Shown: positions 12,501 to 24,343 of the stretch, piece by piece
Layout of the letters: each line of letters opens with the position of its first letter
Position numbering within the stretch: the stretch's first letter is position 1
Source of the DNA: Gymnothorax reevesii
Taxonomy: Eukaryota; Chordata; Actinopteri; Anguilliformes; Muraenidae
Direction: 5' to 3'
Assembly: GCA_029721435.1 (NCBI GenBank)
Contig: CM056592.1
Coordinates: 36,653,611 to 36,717,610 of the forward strand
DNA length: 64,000 bases
Notes under the pieces: generated by a model
The model's database searches: none
What the model was told of the DNA's origin: nothing
The model's input: only the letters and a program-made list of their open reading frames with translations
Position numbers and translations under genes: made by a program

Positions 12501-15500
12501 GAGAGTAGCTCTGCCGCTGCCGTGATCACTGTGAAAGGCCCATGATGCTTCTCCTGAAGATATCTTAGTCCAATTACTTGTGGCTAATTTGACCTCAGCG
12601 AAATGATCAATTTGCAATATCAGTATCTCAGAAGTATGAATATTTTAAACTGTGCCAATTGCGCATGTTAAACGGAAGAGACTGCAAAGTGGCAGAAAAG
12701 ATCGGGATCCATCGGACAGTTAAATAGACATTTTTTAGAGTTAATTCTAATTCTAGCTGGCTATATTCACTCACTCAAGCAAGATCTGCCATCATTGATG
12801 TCTTTTGCTTGCTACTTAGCTCCACTCTGATGATTGCATCATCGTCCACTGAACTTTCTGATGTTGAGACATTCGTGGCACTGGTTTCATTTTGGGAACT
12901 AGTCCCAGGAGGCGGAGGAACCAGCGAAGCGTCCATGATCGGCTGTTCACCTGCTACCTGACACTGAGCCTAATGTGCAAAAAAAAAAAAAAACTAAGCC
13001 GAATGTGCTATGCCTTTTCAGGTAGGCTACTTGCGACAGTGGCGACTATGCAGGCCTATCTTCAGATAATCAATAAAATTTGGTCGGTCGGTATTATCTG
13101 AAGCCATCAAAGTTGTTGCTGATACTGGTGCCCTATCGGTAACGTACTGGCAGCAATTTTTTGCATAGCGGCGGATTTTTCCAGCGTACCGGCATGCTCC
13201 TTCTGCGTTGTGAAATGGCCTGGCAAGAACTATTGTGTGTCTCGAATACCAACCTTGGCTCAATCTGTGACTGTTCTGGCAATATAAGTCGTTGTAATTG
13301 TATTATGTCAGGTTTGACCTTCAAAGGTCACCAGTAGTCAAGTGGAATGTCACCAAATGAAAGTTCATGTTTGACTTACTTCAAGTCAGTGATACAAACT
13401 TGGGGCTCTAATTTCTTGGTGCAGCACAGGTGGCGTAGCGTGGCGCAGCCCACGCAGTAGTAATTTCGTGAGGTGCAACACCGTGCGCCGAGATGGGCGT
13501 GGGGGCGTAGTAGGGGGAGGTGTCACTTATTTATCAAGACGCAGTGACAATTTCGTAGAAAAAGTCTTCGCTGCAGTTGCGCAGAAAGTTCACTTTCTGT
13601 GCAGTGGTAATTTGGCTGACCGGCGCACAGTGCGCACACGTCACTGAAACCTCACAGGCAGGTTTCTAGAATGTCAGGCACATTTCAATACAGTAAATAA
13701 TTACAGCAAACACTGTTTAATGTAACTATCTGAATCAGCACATTAATTATAGTATCTATATCGATTGTCCTGATGTCAGATCAAAGGCGTTTGGCACGCG
13801 TGATGGAAACTCGACCTGACTTAATCAACGCAACTGAATCAATGATGCAAATTAACGACATCGCATCTTTCTCAGCCAACCACAAACTGCCTCGGCATCA
13901 GGCAGTGCGTATATAATGCTTGCGTTCTATGCTCGGTAAAGCTGCTTGCACACTGGACGCGAAACAAATTTTTCGCACGATTGATGACAGTCAAAGTCAA
14001 TGCAAAGAGCTATCGACTTTTCTTGGTCTTTTTATTCGTCTGTTTTCTTCCTTTGAATATAGACAGCAGTCTTTATTCGGTCTTTCTTTTGAAAATTAGT
14101 CAGATGGATCGAACAGATTCACGCTTTATTTCCACAGCAGAGATAAAATTGTGCTTGCAATCAGAGAGCAAATCAATTCCATGACCATTGACAATGTGAA
14201 TAAATTATTGGATGCACGATCAAGACTGTCCGACGCGAAATGCAAAATATTCCATGTCCGGCACCCAGCAAAAAATAAAAGTATTGATATGAGAACAGAT
14301 TTATAATGGAATAAAGAATAAAAATACATATACATCACCAACCAACAGAACATCCAAAAAAGATGACCCACAAATAAATTAATTGCAGTGTTCGTTGGAT
14401 TATCTGTTGTTAAAATGTTTCTTTTTATTCTTTATTTCGTTATCAATCTGTTCTAATCGTCCTCTTTTTTTTTTTTGGCTGTCAGATACGGAGGCATTGT
14501 ACATTGTCTCGCACCAATGTCGACTCACTTTATTGAGCAGAGCTTAAACAGAAACATTGATTGAAATTCTCGGTAGTCATCTTGAAGAACTGAGCCCTCT
14601 TATCAAAACATTCACATTTAATATCTAAAAGAGTCAGTAGATTTGAAGAAATTAAAAACAATAAAAGACTGTCGGACACGGAGATATATTAAAACCCAGT
14701 CAGACTTTCGGACACAAGACACTGCTTTCAACGCAATCCGTCGAGAGGAAAAATTTGTTTCGCGTCCAGTGTGCAAGCGGCTTAATACTAGGCTACTATT
14801 ATTGTCACTTAGGTTTTATCGTTTTTAGTGGGAGAAAGGAATACAGCCTGATTGCTATGATCTCGTACTGAGTTAAGATCACATATTGAAAATAAATATG
14901 TAACGTTTCTTACATTGTTGTCCATGCATGTTAATCCCAAAGTTTTAAGCAGCAACAGGCAGTAATAATAGGAACACGCTATCCATCGTTTCTCTCGCCA
15001 ATGAGCAATATTTGACTTGGCTGTGTCGCCTTCTTTGCCAACTTGCGCTGGAAGGCGGGACAGAGGCGGGACAGAGGAGTACTTGCGCCAGGCTACGCCG
15101 GACACGAAATTGCAACATACGCCTGGACACACCCCGTTGGCGCGGCGCATCCCCCATTCGCCGCGCCTGCGCCTGGTCTACGAAATTAGAGCCCTTGGGC
15201 TCTATCTGTGACCTTTTCAGTGACAGGTGTCATTGAATTTTCAAGAGGTCAAGTTTGAACTTCGAAGGTTAATACGAAGGTCACCAAATGAAAGTTCATA
15301 AATGACTTCCTGTACGTCTCCAGTACAAACCCATCTGTAACAATTCTGCTGATGTAATTCATTGAAATTTCACAGTAAGGTTTGGTCATTGAAGGTCAGG
15401 TTCAAGGACACCAAATGAAAGTTCATATATGACTTCCTATAGACTATCTGTTCAATGCACATATGTTCCTGATCTTCAATATTTTCAAGCCTAGAAGCCT

Positions 15501-18500
15501 TTGAAAATTGTAACATTTCGCTTCATATCAAGTTTGACCTTTCAAGGTGATCTGAGGTAAACTTTAATGCAGTCAAAATATAGGTAATATGTGACTTCCT
15601 ATATGTCAATAATACAAACTTAAAATCTATCTGCAACCATTTGGCATCCACAGGCCATCTTGTGTATTCTCCATAAGACCCAATATTAGTGAAGTGCCCC
15701 CACTAGACCCACTTCTGTCGATTCAACCAAAATGGTGTTTCATTCAAGTGTACATTGACCGTACTAAGATAAGTTGATTGCCAGATCAAGGAAAAAAAGT
15801 TATTGCAGTTTTTAAGAAATAATTTTTTAAAATTTCTCAGTCCTATCTTTAACATTAGGGCCAAAATTTCAAGGGCCCATAAAACGGACAAAATTTTCAA
15901 TCAAAAATCCGAAAAGAAAAAAAATATCTGGAGATTTGGTCTAGTTATATATTATGGCAAATTTACATGAAAATTCATTAGGCCAAAAAAAAAGATTTAA
16001 AAAAGTGTTCTGGATGACAGATGACGGATGCCGTACCACGACAATAGCTTATCGGCCCATAGGGCAGGTAAGCTAAAAATAACATCATTGCAGATTTACT
16101 GTTTTTTTAGGATCACTATGACCCGTTTTTCAAGACTTTAAACACCTTTTCAAAACTCTTCACACAGTTAGCACAACATCTGCCTGTGTGGGCTATACAT
16201 TGAACACATTTTATGTTCTTTTAACACAAAATACCAACATTTAACACAATTAAAACATGTTTTCACTTCTTTTACGTACAAGCTCAATCAAGACCAAAAC
16301 AAGACTTTCACTGCTAGATTTTCAATTGCTTTCATACAGTATGTCAAAACAGAAAGCTTAATGTTCTAAACCTAAATATAGACTAAAGCTGAAGTCAACA
16401 GGAGTTCACTGTAGATTGTACATTGTAGGTTGAAACAAATTTCTCGTTTTTTTTTTTTTAAATCATCGCTATTGAGAAACACCAGATTGAAGTTACATCA
16501 ATCACAGCTGATTCCCATCTCATCAGCACAGGTGTTGGGCGTCTTTCAATCACATCACCTATTTGGGCAGGTCTTGTGAGAAAAAAACAACAAAGACAAG
16601 ACCAAGGACAAAGTGGAGGACTTGCACAAGACAAGAGACAGAAATGCTTAGAGGTAGGGGAAGAGTTAGAATGCCTTTTGGGGCTCAAAGAAGGGCCAGA
16701 GTTAGGGTGACAGATGAAATAAGAGCACCATCATCGACCATATCATCTACCATGGGTTATCATATAGAGGGGCTGGAGAAGGTGTGCAGCCAAATCTCAG
16801 CCGGAACACAGTGGCGTCCATTGACCGGATTTTTCGGGCAACCATCAGGTAGAATATTGTATTAGGGCTTTTCCTACTGAACAGTGTAACTATCAGAACA
16901 TGTATTACAGTAACTGTATTCTTCTGGCCCTTAATATGTAACTTTGTTCCTCTAAGGGTTCAACGTCACCGTCCTTCAGGGAGCAGGGAGAGCTCCTAAA
17001 TGAAGAACAGGAGCTGGCCATTGTCAACATGGTTGTTGGAGCTATTTATTTTTTTTGTAATATTGTTTAAATATTTATTCATTTAGTTTAGTTGGTTTCT
17101 GTTAGTGTTTAAGTATACTCATTTAGTAATTTCATACGGCTACTAATGTTATTCTAATTTAGATTATTTGTTGATGCTTTTATTTTGAAGGTTGTAGGCA
17201 CTGGGGCACACCAGGATAGGTTAAATGGGAGTAATCAGGGACAGGTGAGCAGGCGCTGGGAAGGGTTATGGTTTTTTACCAGGGCGAGAGAGAAAGAGGC
17301 AGTAGAGGCCATTGCTCTTTGATTGCCTATGGAAATAAACCACCAAAATGCCAATTTTTGCCTGGACATTGGATTCATTTCTCTCCTGCATTATTCTACT
17401 CCCTTAAGTGCCTCAGTGGCCGTTTGATTGTTTTGATTTATTTGGAAAAGTTTTTTTATATTTTTTATTTTAGATTGTTTGAGACAAATAGCCACTACAA
17501 TAGTGATTGCCAACAATGAAATAAAATGGGCCTCGGTGAAGCGGGCAATACCCCTCAGCCCCGAAGGTCACTGCTGCAAGGTCAAAGGTCAAACTGGTAG
17601 GAAACCTCGAAAAGGCACACCTACCCCCCCATGGGGAGTCCACATATGCAATATGAACTTCTTAACCCAAGTGGTTACAGAGAAATAGCCGAGACAAAAT
17701 TGGTAGCTGCCCGCCCGCCGAAGGGACAACAATACCCCTCGTGCCCTTGTCGGGCTGAGGGGTAAAAACTGAAAGAAATTCAGGCCAATATTTTAGAAGA
17801 GAACCTTGTCTTTGCAAACATTAAAGCAATCAGCCTTACATCTATTTCTCGGACTCTGGCTAAACACAGAGTCCAAATGAAACAACTTTATAAAGTCCTT
17901 TTGAAAGGAACAGTGAGCGCGTCAAGGAACTCCGTCACCAATATGTCCTGGTACAGTAAGGTTCTTCTATATATATGTATGGATGTAAAGTAAATCATTC
18001 AGACATATTTTATTTGATTGCTTACAGAAAGTCAAACTGTATTACAACAAATAAACTGAGATCCTTTGCAAGTAGTTTTCCGATCTTGGTTGATTAAAAG
18101 TGTGCAAGTTGTTATTCTCCTGGAGGGCTCAGTGATGCCCCCTGCTGTACAGACCGGGAGTAACACTATATTCGTCACCTTTAAAGCGACATTGTGTAGG
18201 AATTACTCCCATCCAGCGTTGGAATCGTGTATTACATTCAAACGAATAATGCACTCTGGCGGCTCATTTTTTTAAACACGTATTGCAACTACGGCAGCGA
18301 CCGTGTATCAAAAAGCCTCGTCAACGCTGATGAAACCATGGATGTATTAATAGAACTGGTAATACTGAGGCGAAGGCCAGCATATCGAGGGCTGACTGCA
18401 ATAAACAGTTATGCCCAATGCATAAGATCCGGACATGACTGTTTATTGTAGTCAGCCTTCGATATAATACATGAAGCAGCAAAACACAGTACCGTGAATC

Positions 18501-21500
18501 GGTGTAAGATATTCAAAGTAATTTTAATTATCAACTCAGCTTAGGTGTATCTCAAACATTTTATACTACGAAAAAGCAAAGCAAGTATTAGCTACATGCA
18601 CGCTTATAGGATGTCACCTTCAACAGTTACCGAATACATACCCTTCATCCAACCCAAGTTAACCAACAACAGCATTTGCTGCCTCACTGTTTATTCTGTA
18701 ACTTTACATAAAAGACAGGTGAAGCAGCCGAGTCGCTATCTAACAACGCCATTCATCAAAAACAATAACTGAAAACACTGGTGTTGTTACACCTGCTCAC
18801 TTTACCGACTTGCTAATGACAAAAGCCGACAGCACGGAATCTCCTGACCAGTGCTACACGCAGAAAACACTCTTGAGAGAACGCTCTTAGAGACAAGGTC
18901 CCCTTGGTGTTCGCGTAGCCTGAATTAATATTTTTTTAAAAATTGTCTCTGCCGTGGAAAAGGACAGCGACAATTTATAAGAGAAAAATCAGATTATATA
19001 TTGATAATTTGCGGTAGTCAAAAATTTATTCACAGATCTATTAGAGTGTCTTTTTCAATTGTTCCTTATGGAATAATTTCCTTTTGCCCCCCATGGCATC
19101 AAGTCACTTGCGATCAGCTTGACCGCGAAGTTCTTGTCGGCGAGCGCTTATCTCTGCGCGTATAGAGGTAGAACCAAGTTAAAACACATTTGTTTGCGCA
19201 TTGTTAAACAAGAGTTTTAAGCGCTCATTACTTTACTACACTCACCCTAGGTAAGCAGATGTTTAGCTGTACTCGCGTAATCAAGCGGTGAGGCGGAGTT
19301 GACCACGTTTATTGTTCGGCATGTTACTAACAGAATGCATTAGGGGAAGTAGGTGTACATTTGGCAGTGTCTCTCGACCACCTGTTGATGCAAATTTACG
19401 AACAGAAGACACCGTCGTGAAGATTTACTGTCGGATGAGGCGGACCCTCATGTACTGTCAAAGCACGGACATGTGTCATTTATAACTGGAAGGCTGATGC
19501 GAACTCTAACGAAAATAAGTCTGCAGCATGGACCAGCATCCAGAAGCGCAAATCGAACTGGTAATTGGAAGAGACACAGACACGTCATTTATGACAATTA
19601 ATCCCGGCTGGTTATCGATCATTTTCCTTCATTGAGGCGTTTTCCAATTATCATCACTGGCAACAGAAGACACGATTTATCTCTATGTGCGATCTAACCG
19701 CAATAGCCTACAATCGTGGGCTTAATTCAGTACGGAGAAATAATGTAGCTAGGCTACTTATTAAAAGGCTAATTCTTTGCCTCGATTGAACTGGTCCGCA
19801 TTGTAATGACATATCGCCTTTCACTCTCGGTATTGCATGGGTTGATAAAAAATGTGGCACTCTGCGGTTAAATAGGCTTTTAAAAGCGTGCGGCACAGTC
19901 GACAGGGAAACAATTTTTAACAACGTAGATTTAAATGCAGCAAACGCGTCCAGATGAATGTTTGTCGTGTTAACAGGTGCTGCTTGTTCTCTCAGATTAA
20001 GCGTGGATTGCTCTCGGAGTGAACCTTTTAATAATTATGAAAATGACTGAGAACAGGTCAGGACTAATAATTTTTGAAAACGGATGTTTTGTGCAAGCCA
20101 ATTCTCAGTTCTGGCTACGCCACTGTATAGTGAATTTATCCCATGATTTCATCGCTGTTAGATCGCATTGGATAGAAAGTGTCTTAGTTGCCAATTATGA
20201 GAATTGGAAAACGCGTCAAGGAAAGGAAAAAGATTGAAAACTAGCTAGCAAACTAATTAACACAAAGTGCAATCATAGCATTCTTTCCGGACCGCACAAG
20301 AAGAAACGTCAAAGAGTAAAAAGAACTCTGGCGGCGAATGTAAAGTAAAATTGTCTGCAGATCGAGTCCGGAAAATTGATGCCCTGAAAACAGGTGGTGG
20401 CACCTTCCCATTATTAAAACATGACCATAAGCGTAGCTTATTCTTTAGTCCTATATGACAAAAATTAAGCACGTTCTAGGAACTGTTTACCCGTTTCATT
20501 CACGAATAGGAGATAAGCACCTTTCGAAGTTATGAGCCTGTATGTTTATGTGGTTTCAGTAGCTTTAGTCGCCATAAACGCCGGCTTTTAGTCACAGTAA
20601 ATGCCAGCTTCTAAAGTCTACCCACCAGCTTCACCGCCACTAAAAGCCGGTGGGTAGGCTTCGAAAGCCGGCGTTTACCGCGATTATGAAAGCTACTAAA
20701 ACCAAGTATAGTTCCACCTGTAACAATGAGAATGCAGTATTTTAGCAAGATCTACGATCATGTTGCTTATGGTAACAAGCAACACTGTGTAACAAAACTG
20801 AGTGAAAAGTTGTGTTTAGGCTAATTTTGGCAGTATAGCTGACTTACTTGTGGAGGAGAAAGCTGGCAATTATTGCGTCCCTTAGAAAATCTTTCTCCCT
20901 CATTAGCTCCTTCCACCTGGGGAAGGCGAGCCCGATGTTCACCCTTGTTTTTTGAGCGAGCTGGCCGCGCTGCCTTTTCATTTCTCTTTTTTTTTTTTTT
21001 TATGCGGATGAAAATTCCGTCTCCTGTGCTGATGCTGCATATGTATGGTCCTGCATTATGCTGCCGTAGTAGCCTACTGATTTTCAACGTCGCCGCGATA
21101 GCCTCTCTTCCTGATTTCCTCCGGTGTCTCAATCGCTCTGCACTAGCTGGCAGGGCAAACGCGTATTTATTCTGCGTTTGGTGCTATTTGTCCCTTGCCA
21201 GCGGCAACAGTTTCAAGATGGCTGACTGTCATGGCGCCCTCCTACCAGCTTACCCGTCCAATGTAGAAACAAGTCTAAAATTCTTAGTTTACGAGAATAT
21301 ATCAGATTATTAGCGGAGGTCATAATGCACCAATGATGACATATATATGAATGCAGACTTAGATTTTGGCAAATAAAAAAAATGAAAATGTTACACATTG
21401 TCCCTTTAACATTAAAAATTCATCAATGAATATAAATCTATTCAAAATTATTTGCCTGACTGTTTCTACACTGCAATTACAAAAAAGAAAAAAAAAGGTT

Positions 21501-23790
21501 TTTCTGCAGGCATTGAAGAAATGCTGTGGATTGGTGCACTGGTTATTGCTGCTGCAAACACTGTGGAAATTACAGACAGATTGAATGGAGTCAAGTGCTG
21601 TATCATTACTTACTGGCAAAATGGATGGTGTTGTGAGACAGGGTAAGGTTAAATGTTAGATATTCACATTTTTCACCTCTGAAATTAGATAGAAACAGTG
21701 TTTAATAGCAGAACCCTGAATACAGTAATAAAAAACAATGCACTGCAAAAGCTGTTCGTTTACGGGCTATTTTAACTCTCGTGCACTAAATCTGAGACTA
21801 TGATCCCTCAGTACTAGGCTCTGATTTCCATCATTCTCATGCTTCACTTTTCTGAACCACCGATCTGTGCATAACTAGATCAAAAAATGCTTCACCAAAT
21901 AACAAACTCGGGCTTTCGTCTCCGAAAACACTACACTTTTTCAGTTTCACAAATTTCAGAAGAGAATGAGTCGAATCAATGCAGGAACAGAAATTAACAT
22001 AGGCATATACAGGCACAGAGATTCATATTCACAATAAAAATGTGAGCTTGTACTATTTACATCATGTTCTTCTCCTGGAAGTAGACAGTGTCATTGTCAT
22101 GGGAAGCCACAATTTCCACCCAAGAGCTGCTCAGATATTGAAGTGATGCAGTAAGAACAGGGTCAACCATGCCAGATTCAATGAGGATCCATTTTCCTAA
22201 TACCTGAAAATGTAAAAAAAGTTATATGACCCATATTTAGTGAAAAAAGATCACAGTATGATTCTCAACAAACTTACTTCCCTGACATTATAGCGATGAT
22301 CCTTGAAACGGCATGATTTATTTTTCATAAACACCAAAATAAACTTCCATCAATATGGAAACCAATCTTGATAAATTTTGAATTATTGATTGTACATTGA
22401 TGACTATCTAAATGATTTTGACCTAAACACTCTAGCACAACATTATTAACAGAGTTATGGGGGTACAAACACTGATGAGCCAAAACATTATGACTGGATC
22501 CACTTATTGGTTGAAACTGGACTTTGGAGCAAGAGGGTCACCTTGTCCATTGAGCCCTGACTTATTTTACATCATATCTTTCAGCGGGGTGTTTGTGCAC
22601 TATTTACCTGGAGAACAACTGGCACCGGGATGCACTATGGGATAACGATAAGTTGGTGAAGAGTGTTTTTTATTGTCTGAGAAACCTTATGAATGGAAAT
22701 CCTGGGTTGGGACATTCATGTGGAAGTCAACTTGAGAGGGCCGTTTTTGCCAACATGAAGGACCAACACAATGTGTGTGTATTATCTTGCAAAACTGGTG
22801 CATGCCAAGGTCTGTGAACAGATCTGTGACGGAAAGTGAACAGTTGTTTATTGTAGTTATTGTGTTGGGTTCAGGACAAATGGGATGTGAACAAATTTGA
22901 CAAGGACTAAGTCCTGAGTTGGAACATTTTGGAAGCAACATGGGGTGCTTCCTATCAGCAGTGGTGAGCACCAGCTGCACAAGGTCCAATGAAAGATAAA
23001 TCATGATCCAGCGACAGGGCCTGGGGTGAACACAGCCCATCGACTCACGAGGACGATCAAGGCTATCCCGTCTGGTCCAAATTGACAGAAGGGCTACTGT
23101 GGCAAAAGTCACCAAAAATTTTTGCGATAGTAGAGGGAGGAATGTGTCACGACACAGTGCATCACACCCTGCTGTGAATGGGGTTTTGTAACCGCAGATC
23201 TGTCAAAGAACCCTTTCATCCGGGCATGTGAGCATCGGAACGGACTCTGGTGCGATGGAAGAAAGTTGCCTGGTCTGATTAGTCCCATTTTATTATACAT
23301 CATGTACATCTGGCGGGGACATGTGTACTGTTTACCTGGGAAACAGGAGGCATCAGGATGTGTTGTGGGAAGAAGGCGTTAAGAGTGTGGTATTCAAGTA
23401 AATGTTTTGTTGGGAAGCCTGAATCTGGGCATGAGTGTGGATGTCAATTTCATCAAGCTGTATTGGTGGCATGTGGAAGATCGACGGCGTATTAAGCATG
23501 TGGTCATAATGAATTGGCTCATCAGTGGATATGTAAATACAGAACATAACAGAATTAATGCTCCACCTTTAATGCAGCATACACCTTTGCATATTGCCTA
23601 GCTTTAAAGTTACCGCTGGTCATGATATCAGCAAAAATATGAAAATACACAAATAGTGAAAAAGTCAGGAACTGTTTACCTTACTGAAATCTTCCAGGAC
23701 CAGGGGCTGTACAATCTCCTCACATGGTAAGGGCTCTGCATTGCTTACAGAGAGTAGGCTGAGGACCGCAGTAATACTCAGGACATACAT
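6569..23790 (-). CDS. Lipocalin gene 1 (alpha-1-acid glycoprotein / STX-TTX-binding-protein-like), six coding exons
   Basis: Secreted lipocalin, expected to carry small hydrophobic ligands in plasma. Exons on the minus strand: 23680-23790, 22061-22203, 21614-21678, 6958-7077, 6759-6860, 6569-6657. All junctions are GT-AG and join in frame to give 209 residues. The start ATG is followed by an 18-residue signal peptide ending SNA. The GxW lipocalin motif (LGKW) opens exon 2 and ADYMVMF in exon 4 corresponds to the TDY motif. Four mature-chain cysteines match the two disulfides of alpha-1-acid glycoprotein. Compared with gene 2, the UAG stop is a Lys codon here, adding 20 C-terminal residues rich in Glu, Ser and Lys. 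A Cys replaces Phe155, and the sequon at residue 62 is lost. Intron 3 is about 14.5 kb. I place it in the AGP/PSTBP-like group from motifs and intron structure; the exact orthologue is uncertain. Confidence 0.85.
7150..7545. repeat. Degenerate tandem repeat rich in TGACCT/AGGTCA motifs (intron 3)
   Basis: Units of roughly 120-150 bp recur here with the wording 'aaggtcaccaaatga', 'gacttcctatat' and 'ttgaccttcaaaggtcaat'. Relatives lie at 13230-13400 and 15200-15640, in the mirrored right arm (47440-48010, 52670-53030), and at 60475-60630. The repeats are older than the palindrome. Confidence 0.7.
7684..7890 (+). pseudogene. THAP zinc-finger domain remnant
   Basis: The plus strand reads MPVSCNCTNHFVKG, a stop, then GICFLHIRDRELKKSTWIYA, and after a frameshift KNWMPSTH and CTTHFLSDQ. 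That is the order of a C2CH THAP domain: Cys-x-Cys near the N-terminus, the Trp/Ile helix, then Cys-x2-His-Phe. THAP domains occur in P-element-like transposons and in host DNA-binding proteins. No transposase was recognised next to it. It is present in both arms (mirror about 52320-52530, minus strand), and it is broken here. Confidence 0.5.
7891..9001. other. Intron 3 sequence shared by both arms, no recognised gene
   Basis: This mirrors 51250-52310 in the right arm. It contains short frames on both strands, but the two arms disagree by indels and stops, which argues against a conserved protein. Confidence 0.5.
9002..10616. mobile_element. Left-arm-only insertion with Harbinger-like ends
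   Basis: The segment begins GGGGCCTATTGCACAAA and ends with the inverted partner GCATTTATGCAATAGGCCCC trimmed to TTTATGCAATAGGCCCC. Ends of this wording are common for Harbinger-like elements in fish. The right arm lacks the whole interval from about 8936 to 11865. No transposase was recognised and no clean 3-bp duplication could be fixed, so this is probably a non-autonomous or decayed copy. Confidence 0.5.
10617..12207. other. Left-arm intron sequence without recognised genes
   Basis: About 10617-11865 has no counterpart in the right arm and nothing identifiable. From 11866 onward it matches the right arm, including the empty Tc1 target at 11866-11885. Confidence 0.45.
12208..12542. mobile_element. 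MITE, about 335 bp
   Basis: The ends are inverted copies: GGGCCTTTCACACTGATC at the left and GATCACTGTGAAAGGCCC at the right. The mirror copy in the right arm is at about 48753-49088, so insertion preceded the duplication. The frames inside are by-products. Confidence 0.7.
12543..13229. other. Intron 3 sequence shared by both arms
   Basis: This matches 48050-48750 in reverse complement, including an A-run at 12978-12992. No gene was recognised. Confidence 0.45.
13410..15192. mobile_element. Left-arm-only transposon with GGGCTCTAATTTC ends
   Basis: The insert starts GGGCTCTAATTTC and ends GAAATTAGAGCCC, and a CTTGG repeat flanks both sides. The right arm at about 47872-47885 shows the uninterrupted site, wording CAGATAGAGCCTAAGTTTGT. 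This is a DNA transposon that entered after the palindrome formed. It carries GC-rich ends and a nested second element at about 13938-14785. No transposase was recognised. Confidence 0.7.
13938..14785. mobile_element. Nested element with TTGCACACTGGACGCGAAAC ends
   Basis: The inverted ends GCTTGCACACTGGACGCGAA and TTCGCGTCCAGTGTGCAAGC enclose about 850 bp without a recognised gene. A 170-bp relative with the same GACGCGAAAC core lies at 40292-40458. Confidence 0.65.
15200..15640. repeat. Further units of the TGACCT/AGGTCA tandem repeat
   Basis: Three to four degenerate units with 'aaggtcaccaaatgaaagtt' and 'gacttcctatag' wording. They are mirrored at 47440-47880, and part of them recurs at 60475-60630. 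Confidence 0.65.
17029..17496. mobile_element. Left-arm-only insertion of about 470 bp
   Basis: Both the right arm and the third copy read straight through this point, between the 'attgtcaacatg' and 'gtgattgccaacaatga' wording. The insert is AT-rich at its start with no recognised coding. It could be a solo LTR or a MITE; I found no decisive ends. Confidence 0.55.
17527..17763. mobile_element. 237-bp MITE-like insertion shared by both arms
   Basis: The third locus copy reads AATAAAACTGAAAG without this insert at about 62364-62377. Both palindrome arms carry it (mirror 45689-45927), flanked by AAAA. 'ATACCCCTCAGCCCC' near its start and 'GGGCTGAGGGGT' at its end are inverted relatives. Confidence 0.7.
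18381..18465. repeat. Hairpin-forming inverted repeat
   Basis: 'TATCGAGGGCTGACTGCAAT' is answered by 'TTGTAGTCAGCCTTCGATA' about 40 bp further on, an almost perfect stem with a short loop. Confidence 0.6.
20555..20705. repeat. Foldback repeat of about 150 bp
   Basis: 'TTTCAGTAGCTTTAGTCGCC' and 'AAAGCTACTAAAACC' form the outer arms. 'AAAGCCGGCGTTTACCGCG' and 'CGCCATAAACGCCGGCTTTT' form the inner arms. Confidence 0.65.
22470..23527. mobile_element. Old DNA transposon in intron 1 of lipocalin gene 1
   Basis: The ends are CACTGATGAGCCAAAACATT and, inverted, AATTGGCTCATCAGTG. It has an exact mirror at 41827-42884 in intron 1 of gene 2, so it predates the duplication. Fragmentary frames inside carry stops and I do not recognise a transposase. 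Confidence 0.7.
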
Positions 23791-23850
23791 GGTGAATGAG
23801 AGGTGGATGTGTATGAGGACCAGTGCCGCAGTCCATGGGGGGACACTGTT

Positions 23851-23856
23851 CTTATA
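23851..23856 (-). promoter_or_regulatory. TATA box of lipocalin gene 1
   Basis: TATAAG on the minus strand lies about 61 bp before the ATG, in a context identical in type to gene 2 (41498-41503). The sequence around it is conserved between arms. Confidence 0.6.
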
Positions 23857-24343
23857 CCGGAGTTCGACTGGCATTTTCCCCAGCATTGCCCAAGATGCTA
23901 ACAGAGTTACGTAACTGAAGATTGCACTCTTGTATTACTCTCATGTAACTGACGACAGGGTTTTGAAGCAAATAATACAGTAAATTATTCTAAATCCAAA
24001 ACTGAAAGAATACCAAAATGACTATTTGACTATAAATACAGCCTGATGTTTCTTCTTGACATTATTCTCTTTTTGCGGTTTTATTTTGGCTGATAACCTG
24101 GTGCACAAAACTGACATGTTTGACTTTAAAGATCAAAGTACAGTCTTTGTGTAATGACAAAGGAGTAAACCTAAAATCTAGGCTTTCGGTGGCTGGGTTT
24201 TCAGTAATTACATTCCAGTTTCCTGATGAAATGGAAGGCATGACATCGAATTCCACGGCTTAGATCAGTGTTTTTTTTTTTTTTTTTTGGTGGTTTCAAA
24301 TTCTAAATTGCCAAACAGCTTAACGCCATGAAACCCTCAGACC

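Larger units (their letters stand above)
16098..18041 (+). pseudogene. IS630/Tc1-like transposon, catalytic exon deleted (left arm)
   Basis: The ends TACTGTTTTTTTAGGATC and ACTGTA match the complete relative at 61041-63945. The plus strand keeps the N-terminal part, with RGRGRVRM basic motif and helix-turn-helix near 16645-16855, and the 'KQLYKV' exon near 17780-17950. The roughly 1.3-kb catalytic exon is missing: sequence jumps from the intron acceptor at about 18027 straight to the terminal repeat. Two later insertions, 17029-17496 and 17527-17763, split it further. Confidence 0.75.
18178..21412. mobile_element. 3.2-kb TTAA-flanked insertion (left arm only)
   Basis: The insert begins with TTTAAAGCGACATTGTGTAG and ends with the inverted partner TTACACATTGTCCCTTTAA. 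The right arm shows the empty TTTAA site at about 43940. TTAA target duplication suggests a piggyBac-type element. It holds nested material: a hairpin at about 18381-18465, two copies of the 3709-type element (19540-20240) and a foldback at 20555-20705. No piggyBac transposase was recognised. Confidence 0.6.

Noticed and set aside
15012..15236. GC-rich frames near 15.0-15.2 kb
   Set aside because: They fall in the GC-rich end of a left-only transposon and resemble no protein.
23665..23886. Lipocalin exon 1 read as a stand-alone 73-residue protein
   Set aside because: The upstream ATG at 23886 is before the TATA-defined start, and the frame runs through the splice donor. The spliced six-exon model is far better.
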